This document shows positions 5,267-9,369 of a DNA stretch of 9,369 bases, piece by piece (within the stretch, counting starts at the first letter, position 1; each line of letters opens with the position of its first letter). This DNA is from Methanobacteriota archaeon (GTDB lineage Archaea; Thermoplasmatota; Poseidoniia; Poseidoniales; Thalassarchaeaceae). The stretch is from positions 11,515-20,883 of the forward strand of contig PAUH01000007.1 of the NCBI GenBank assembly GCA_002712645.1. The letters are read 5' to 3'. The translations under genes were made by a program, and so were the position numbers. The notes beneath the pieces were generated by a model. The model was given only the letters and a program-made list of their open reading frames with translations, had not been told where the DNA came from and ran no database searches.

Positions 5267-8212
5267 ATGGCGACTCGCGAGGCCCTGCAGCGCGCGAAGA
5301 AAGCGTTGGAAGGTGTTTCTGAGAAAGCCGAGTCACTCCGAAGGACAAAGTCGAACAAAAAGAGACAGGGTTTGAGCGGGATAGATACAAGCGAGATTCT
5401 CATCAAAGCCCCAGTAGTAACCGTTGTACTGTGTCTAATCGTTACTGGATTTTTCATAATGCACTCCGGCATCAATGATTGCAGAGACGGTTACAACCCG
5501 TCATGGTGTGATGAAGATGCGTCGATGAATGTCAATGGCGACTTAGAAGTTTACTTGCCACAAGGTTCAGATGTTAGCCGGAATCTGTACAGGGTTGAAG
5601 AGACTTGGACGACAAATGTGATGATAATATACGTCGAATCCGAAGATTACAACATCACAACCGTGCGAATTCTGGAGGAGATGGATCGTGTCGAACGTGG
5701 CCTCAATACCCATAGGGATGATAATGGCCAGAACGACGATATCATTTACGCATTATCGATATCTACAGTTGTAAAGGAGGTCAATTCCAGCGCAGGGCGC
5801 GTCATCAGTTCTTTTGGGTCCGGTATAGCAACTGCAATAGGGAATGAAGAGCTTGCAGAATCAATAAATGCCACATTATCTCAAAATGAGGATTTTCTAG
5901 GTAATTACGACATACCCGATGAGCAGCAAAGAGTTGACCAGATTCTCGATGAAATGCCTCAAAACGCCCTTGACAAACTAGTTCGTGACGTGGGCAGGGA
6001 TTCCAATGGGGATGGCATAAAAGAAGCAGAAAAGGCCGGCTATTGGAATCGTGCTGTAATCATCATAGGCGTCGCAGATGATATCGATCGCGATGGAGAT
6101 GGGGTTGCAGACTCCTCTGTCTCGGAACTCATTGAAAGGACCCAGGGCATAATATCCGGTATTGCGAACGAAAATAACTGGAATAGTGAAGAGTCTGAAT
6201 GTATCGAGGATGCGAATTCAACGGATGGGGAAAGATGCCTCAATCTCAAGATGACCTTGACTGGTCCTGTTCCACTCACAAATGCCGTTACCGAAGAGTC
6301 ATTCAAATTATTCTGGCAGGTTTTCCCAGTGGGGGGTATAGCAGTTGCTCTATCCTTGTTTTTCTTCCACTGCGACCTACTTCAGACAGGAAGAATACGA
6401 TTCGTGCAAGGGGTGAAGGTCGTAATCATATCTGGCCTGCCCACACTGTGTTCAGTATTCATTACGATGGGGGTAATCGGATTTACGAATTATGAGGTCA
6501 CGATGACGGTGATTATTGTAGGTCCGATAGTGTTAGCTCTAGGCGTCTCGTACGGATTACACATAACCAATAGTTATGCGGAGTCCAAAGGTACGCCGAA
6601 GGAAAAGATCAGGACGGCTCTTGACTCAACTGGACGAGCGGTTTTACTCTCGGCGATAACTACGATAATTGGATTTATTTCTCTTACTTTCACACCCATG
6701 GCCCCCATTCAAACAGTGGGTTGGTGTCTTGCTATGGGCATAGTAATCGTTTACATCATGACGATGCTGATGGTCCCGAATTTAACTATGATTTTGGACT
6801 TGAAGAAACCATCACACCCGCCTCCCAGAATTTTCACTGCGAGCGTCGGGGTCCCGACTAAGTGGAGTAAGCTTACACTCACAGTTTTCCTAGTATTCGT
6901 TCTCGTATCTGCAGGGTATAGCAGAACAAATGTCGAAGAAAATATCGACTTACTCGAGATGGCTCCAGAAACTGTTGCTGCAGTTGAGAAGTTAGGAACT
7001 TATTCCGACGAGTTCGATGGCGGGCAGCCCGGCTTCCTACTCGTGGAAGCCGATATATCTGCGAATCCCTCATTATTCAGCGATCCAGTACTACTTGGAG
7101 ATCCGTATGCCAACCTCGAAGGTATGGAAGAGTTGGAGTCCAAGTGTAATCTTGTGGAAAGCACAACTGCGTTATCTGTGGTTTTCCTAATGAAGGCCAT
7201 AGCGGTCGGCATCAATGTCTCTGGAACGCCAATTGACGATGCAATAGACGACCTCCCACTTCCTGACCCGATTAATGAGCCTGTTGACCAGGTTTCGGAT
7301 ATACTGTTCAATAATAGCCGAAATGGAAATGTATCATTCTGGGGTGCACTAGATCTTCTTGACGCACAGGAAGCAGGTGGCGTTCAGGCACAGAATTTCC
7401 TAATCTACGTTTTCTACAACAGTCTGTCTCTTGAGATGAGGGAGTTCTTCATCGCTCCAGATTTCCAATCTAGTCTGATCTACATCGATATGCCGTTCAT
7501 GGACGTTCAACGCACTAAGTCAGCAACAGAGCAGATCGATCTCTATGCTAGTCAAGATACGTCAGGGGCGTTGACATCGACCCCCCTTGTCGGAGTTGCA
7601 TCCATCACGATAGAGGTGAATGAGCTGATTGTAGGCTCGCAATGGAGGTCCTTGGGATTCGCACTACTATTTACTGTGATTACACTGGGGTTAGTATTCA
7701 GGGACTTGAGGTTCGCATTGCTCACAACGGTTCCAGTGGGATTCACCGTGGGCATGCAATGGCTGGTGATGGATTCTGGCGATGTATCACTGTCCCTGGT
7801 TACGGTCATGATTGGTTCGATACTTGTCGGCGTAGGCGTTGACTTTTCCATACATATTGCCAATCGGGTAAAGAAATTGGGCGGGAGTATTGAAGCCATA
7901 GAAGCATCATGTGCAAGCACCGGTTTGAGCCTGTTCGAAGCGACGATAGTAACAGCTGCAGGCATGACGTGTGCGTACCTGATACCCATACCCGCAATCA
8001 AGCCGTTCATTACAGTCATAATCATCCTCCTAGTGGTTGCCGCTCTTTCTGCACTTCTCCTGCTTCCCGCGATATACTCATTCTTGGTAAAATCGGGAAT
8101 ACCACTCACGGGAGGTTCTAACTCGATGATACTGAAGATATCTGGCGGACGTTCTAAATCGAGCGACAATGAGCCTCAGATACCAGTGTACGAGGCTAAG
8201 GAGGCGTGGTGA
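5267..8212 (+). CDS. RND-superfamily (MMPL-type) exporter, 12 membrane segments
   Basis: This 981-residue membrane protein shows the duplicated RND layout. It has a basic cytosolic N-terminus (about 1-44), helix 1 (46-67), a large external loop (68-345), helices 2-6 (about 352-508), helix 7 (about 536-553), a second external loop, and helices 8-12 (about 793-940). Such proteins use ion gradients to move lipids or other hydrophobic molecules; the substrate here is unknown. The relay-helix motif of the second half reads GVDFSIHI (Asp859), while the first half reads GVSYGLHI (Ser428 in the acidic position). External loop 1 has cysteines near 72 and 81 and two calcium-loop-like motifs (245-250 and 274-282). 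ATG 5267 is chosen; an in-frame TTG at 5237 would add ten residues. The gene overlaps the EVE-domain gene by one base, so the two are probably co-translated. Confidence 0.92.
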   Translation: MATREALQRAKKALEGVSEKAESLRRTKSNKKRQGLSGIDTSEILIKAPVVTVVLCLIVTGFFIMHSGINDCRDGYNPSWCDEDASMNVNGDLEVYLPQGSDVSRNLYRVEETWTTNVMIIYVESEDYNITTVRILEEMDRVERGLNTHRDDNGQNDDIIYALSISTVVKEVNSSAGRVISSFGSGIATAIGNEELAESINATLSQNEDFLGNYDIPDEQQRVDQILDEMPQNALDKLVRDVGRDSNGDGIKEAEKAGYWNRAVIIIGVADDIDRDGDGVADSSVSELIERTQGIISGIANENNWNSEESECIEDANSTDGERCLNLKMTLTGPVPLTNAVTEESFKLFWQVFPVGGIAVALSLFFFHCDLLQTGRIRFVQGVKVVIISGLPTLCSVFITMGVIGFTNYEVTMTVIIVGPIVLALGVSYGLHITNSYAESKGTPKEKIRTALDSTGRAVLLSAITTIIGFISLTFTPMAPIQTVGWCLAMGIVIVYIMTMLMVPNLTMILDLKKPSHPPPRIFTASVGVPTKWSKLTLTVFLVFVLVSAGYSRTNVEENIDLLEMAPETVAAVEKLGTYSDEFDGGQPGFLLVEADISANPSLFSDPVLLGDPYANLEGMEELESKCNLVESTTALSVVFLMKAIAVGINVSGTPIDDAIDDLPLPDPINEPVDQVSDILFNNSRNGNVSFWGALDLLDAQEAGGVQAQNFLIYVFYNSLSLEMREFFIAPDFQSSLIYIDMPFMDVQRTKSATEQIDLYASQDTSGALTSTPLVGVASITIEVNELIVGSQWRSLGFALLFTVITLGLVFRDLRFALLTTVPVGFTVGMQWLVMDSGDVSLSLVTVMIGSILVGVGVDFSIHIANRVKKLGGSIEAIEASCASTGLSLFEATIVTAAGMTCAYLIPIPAIKPFITVIIILLVVAALSALLLLPAIYSFLVKSGIPLTGGSNSMILKISGGRSKSSDNEPQIPVYEAKEAW
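8200..8204 (+). promoter_or_regulatory. Shine-Dalgarno site for the EVE-domain gene
   Basis: GGAGG lies inside the last codons of the transporter gene, seven bases before the ATG at 8212. It decides the start of the EVE gene: two in-frame GTG codons at 8206 and 8209 would sit only one and four bases from it. It is the only strong ribosome-binding site seen here, fitting an internal operon gene that cannot be leaderless. Confidence 0.8.
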
Positions 8213-8688
8213 TGGCGAGTTGGTTGATGAAGAGTGAATTAGACGTGTATCCGTGGAGCCAGCTAGTGGAAGATGGCGAAACCCACTGGGATGGAGTGAG
8301 AAATTACCAAGCTAGAAATTTCATGAGGGACTCAATGAAAATTGGTGATTTAGTCCTATACTACCATTCAAACTGCAAGCCTCCGCATGTTGCAGGAGTT
8401 GCGAAGGTGGTCAGAGAAGGATATCCCGACCATACCTCATGGGACCCCAATTCGAAGTACATGGATGAAAAATCCACACCTGAATCACCAAGATGGTTCA
8501 TGGTCGACATTGCTCCTGTGGTGGAGATGGAGGCAGTTCCGCTGGATGCGCTGCGGCAAAACGGAGATCTCGAGGGGATGGCTCTTCTAGCTAGGGGTCA
8601 GCGACTCTCCGTTCAGCCAGTTGAAGAGGAACACTTCAGAATAGTATGTCAGATGGGTGGGGTTGACTCGACCTCGCTAGCGCGGTAA
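8212..8688 (+). CDS. EVE-domain protein (THYN1-like)
   Basis: The 158-residue product is essentially one EVE domain, a PUA-like fold that binds modified bases in DNA or RNA; the eukaryotic relative THYN1 is described as a reader of modified cytosine. Family landmarks are visible in order: WLMKSE at the N-terminus (residues 4-9), WDGVRNYQARNFMRD (about 26-40), GDLVLYYHSNCKPPHVAGVA (about 45-64), SPRWFMVDI (about 92-100) and RGQRLSVQPV (about 129-138). The usual SEPD near the start is SELD here. No catalytic residues are expected. The ATG overlaps the transporter stop as TGATG, and a GGAGG site lies seven bases upstream, so expression depends on the transporter operon. Its ligand in this organism cannot be read from sequence, and a functional link to the transporter is unproven. 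Confidence 0.93.
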   Translation: MASWLMKSELDVYPWSQLVEDGETHWDGVRNYQARNFMRDSMKIGDLVLYYHSNCKPPHVAGVAKVVREGYPDHTSWDPNSKYMDEKSTPESPRWFMVDIAPVVEMEAVPLDALRQNGDLEGMALLARGQRLSVQPVEEEHFRIVCQMGGVDSTSLAR

Positions 8689-8702
8689 AATGCAAGATAG
8701 CA

Positions 8703-9010
8703 GTTAGTGGGCGCGTCATCGGTGGACGGTCGTCTTCACGTCTGCAAACTCATCGATCTCCTCCGCCCCGCTGTCCCGAGGCATCCAGAGTCCCCGGTCG
8801 GGCTGCTCGCTTCCGCGCCTGACCTGATTCCCGGGCAGCGTGGTCATCGATTCCCTCCGGAATCGACCTCCACCAACCTCGATCTCTCGGGGGCGAGGCA
8901 TCTTAGTCAACCGATGATACATTCGTAAATCGTCTCCGCCGCCCTCAGACTTCGGGTCACCATATCGACGATTTGTGATACAGAGCACGCCAGCACTCCC
9001 CCTAGCCCGG
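8703..9010 (-). ncRNA. ffs: signal recognition particle RNA (7S RNA), archaeal type
   Basis: This RNA scaffolds the particle that targets nascent membrane and secreted proteins to the translocon. Reading the minus strand, the Alu domain starts with GGGCTAG; helix 3 pairs 8998-8993 with 8988-8983 around loop TGGC. That loop can pair with GTC (8969-8967) in the neighbouring loop, the known tertiary contact. Helix 5 is supported by 8917-8912 with 8755-8750 and by 8898-8890 with 8769-8760. Helix 6 is a perfect 8-bp stem (8866-8859 with 8854-8847) capped by GGAG (8858-8855), the SRP19-binding type found in archaea and eukaryotes. Helix 8 (8824-8796) carries the GGAA loop (8814-8811) and AGCAGCC, closely matching bacterial 4.5S RNA at the SRP54 site. 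The region is visibly richer in GC than its neighbours. Helix 1 is unclear, so both ends are approximate; a TTTT run at 8690-8687 may end transcription. Confidence 0.94.
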
Positions 9011-9029
9011 TTATCCAAAAGTGGCTTTA

Positions 9030-9041
9030 CATTTGAAATAA
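9030..9041 (-). promoter_or_regulatory. candidate TATA element for the SRP RNA gene
   Basis: The minus strand reads TTATTTCAAATG here, an AT-rich island between the ccmE stop (9049) and the conserved start of the RNA near 9010. Its centre is about 26 bases before 9010, the spacing expected for an archaeal TATA box. The 38-base gap is large enough for an independent promoter, so the RNA need not rely on read-through from ccmE. Confidence 0.45.
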
Positions 9042-9048
9042 TGCACGG

Positions 9049-9369
9049 CTAACTATCAGATTCGTACTTCGAGGGGCATCCTGTCTGAACCTGAGTTGCA
9101 TCGATTTCCCAACCGTCTGCAGTTGATCTGAATTTTCCTTGAACGACTACTGTGCTGCCTTCTACGAGTCCTTCAGGGGTGGAGATTCCGCTTACGTCTA
9201 TGGCTATCTCGTGCTCATTTCCACCTAGAATGAAGAAAAGGCCGGTTTCGGATATTGACCCTTCCACCACAATTCCTCTAACATGTACCTCTTTGTCTTC
9301 ATGTGTGTCCGAGTTGTCGACAAGTTCGTCGACAGTGATCTGTGGAAGGGGTTGAGCCTGTATTAGCAT
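9049..9369 (-). CDS. ccmE: CcmE-like cytochrome c heme chaperone, Cys-type (5' end outside window)
   Basis: The visible 106 residues form an OB-fold domain like that of CcmE, which carries heme on the outer face of the membrane and hands it on for attachment to apocytochrome c. Family features in order are a PLPQITVDELVDN opening resembling the YYVTPSEL region, VRGIVVEGSI, a beta-rich middle, VEGSTVVVQGKF, and a C-terminal CPSKY with Cys98 and Tyr102. Classical CcmE attaches heme through His in HxxxY; a CxxxY variant is known in some archaea and Desulfovibrio. The protein ends four residues after the motif, at a TAG stop (9051-9049). The ATG at 9369 is probably internal, because the usual N-terminal membrane anchor would lie upstream of it. 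Other ccm genes, if clustered, would lie beyond the right edge. A different OB-fold protein is possible but unlikely given CPSKY. Confidence 0.82.
   Translation of the reverse strand: MLIQAQPLPQITVDELVDNSDTHEDKEVHVRGIVVEGSISETGLFFILGGNEHEIAIDVSGISTPEGLVEGSTVVVQGKFRSTADGWEIDATQVQTGCPSKYESDS

Noticed and set aside
7552..8169. 205-codon ORF antisense to the transporter C-terminus
   Set aside because: It is the complement of a well-supported RND transporter frame with clear membrane helices; its own translation has no recognisable domain or start signal.
8716..9018. 100-codon minus-strand ORF, and a 73-codon plus-strand ORF at 8707-8928, in the gap between the EVE gene and ccmE
   Set aside because: Both lie within the SRP RNA gene; the translations are arginine-rich and low in plausible structure, as expected from a GC-rich structured RNA.
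1..9369. tRNA genes, CRISPR arrays, insertion sequences or prophage genes
   Set aside because: I looked for cloverleaf cores, regular direct repeats and transposase or integrase motifs and saw none.

Overview
The window reads as a densely packed archaeal chromosome segment, most likely from a marine Thermoplasmatota-type euryarchaeon (Marine Group II/Poseidoniales or a relative); the exact lineage is inference. Three things point to archaea. The first is a complete archaeal-type SRP (7S) RNA with an Alu domain, a GGAG-capped helix 6 and a conserved helix 8. The second is a valyl-tRNA synthetase of archaeal type. The third is that most genes lack a Shine-Dalgarno sequence and are preceded only by short AT-rich elements, as with leaderless or short-leader archaeal transcripts. 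There are no mobile elements, CRISPR arrays, tRNAs or long repeats.

Layout. On the minus strand at the left lies an operon: superoxide dismutase (1061-1669), then a six-helix membrane protein of unknown function (24-1064) joined by a GTGA stop/start overlap, then possibly a third gene starting at position 23. Divergent from SOD, across 62 bases, is a short D-3-phosphoglycerate dehydrogenase-type gene on the plus strand (1732-2697). It converges on valS (2694-5147, minus), and the two stop codons share the bases TTAG. Across a 119-base divergent promoter region with two inverted repeats is a plus-strand operon: a 12-helix RND/MMPL-family transporter (5267-8212) coupled by a TGATG overlap to an EVE-domain protein (8212-8688). 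The GC-rich stretch 8689-9048 has no protein gene and is filled by the SRP RNA gene on the minus strand. The right edge holds the 3' part of a ccmE-like cytochrome c maturation gene (minus) carrying the CxxxY heme-attachment motif instead of HxxxY.

How the genes relate. Most are housekeeping: serine synthesis, tRNA charging, protein targeting, oxidative defence and c-type cytochrome assembly. SOD and CcmE together fit an aerobic, respiring archaeon. I do not see a wholly new multi-gene system. The points most worth checking are the Cys-type CcmE, the altered HIGH motif and the insertion in ValS, the asymmetric proton-relay motifs and DxDGDG loops in the transporter, and the two conserved-looking gene couplings (SOD with a membrane protein, transporter with an EVE protein).
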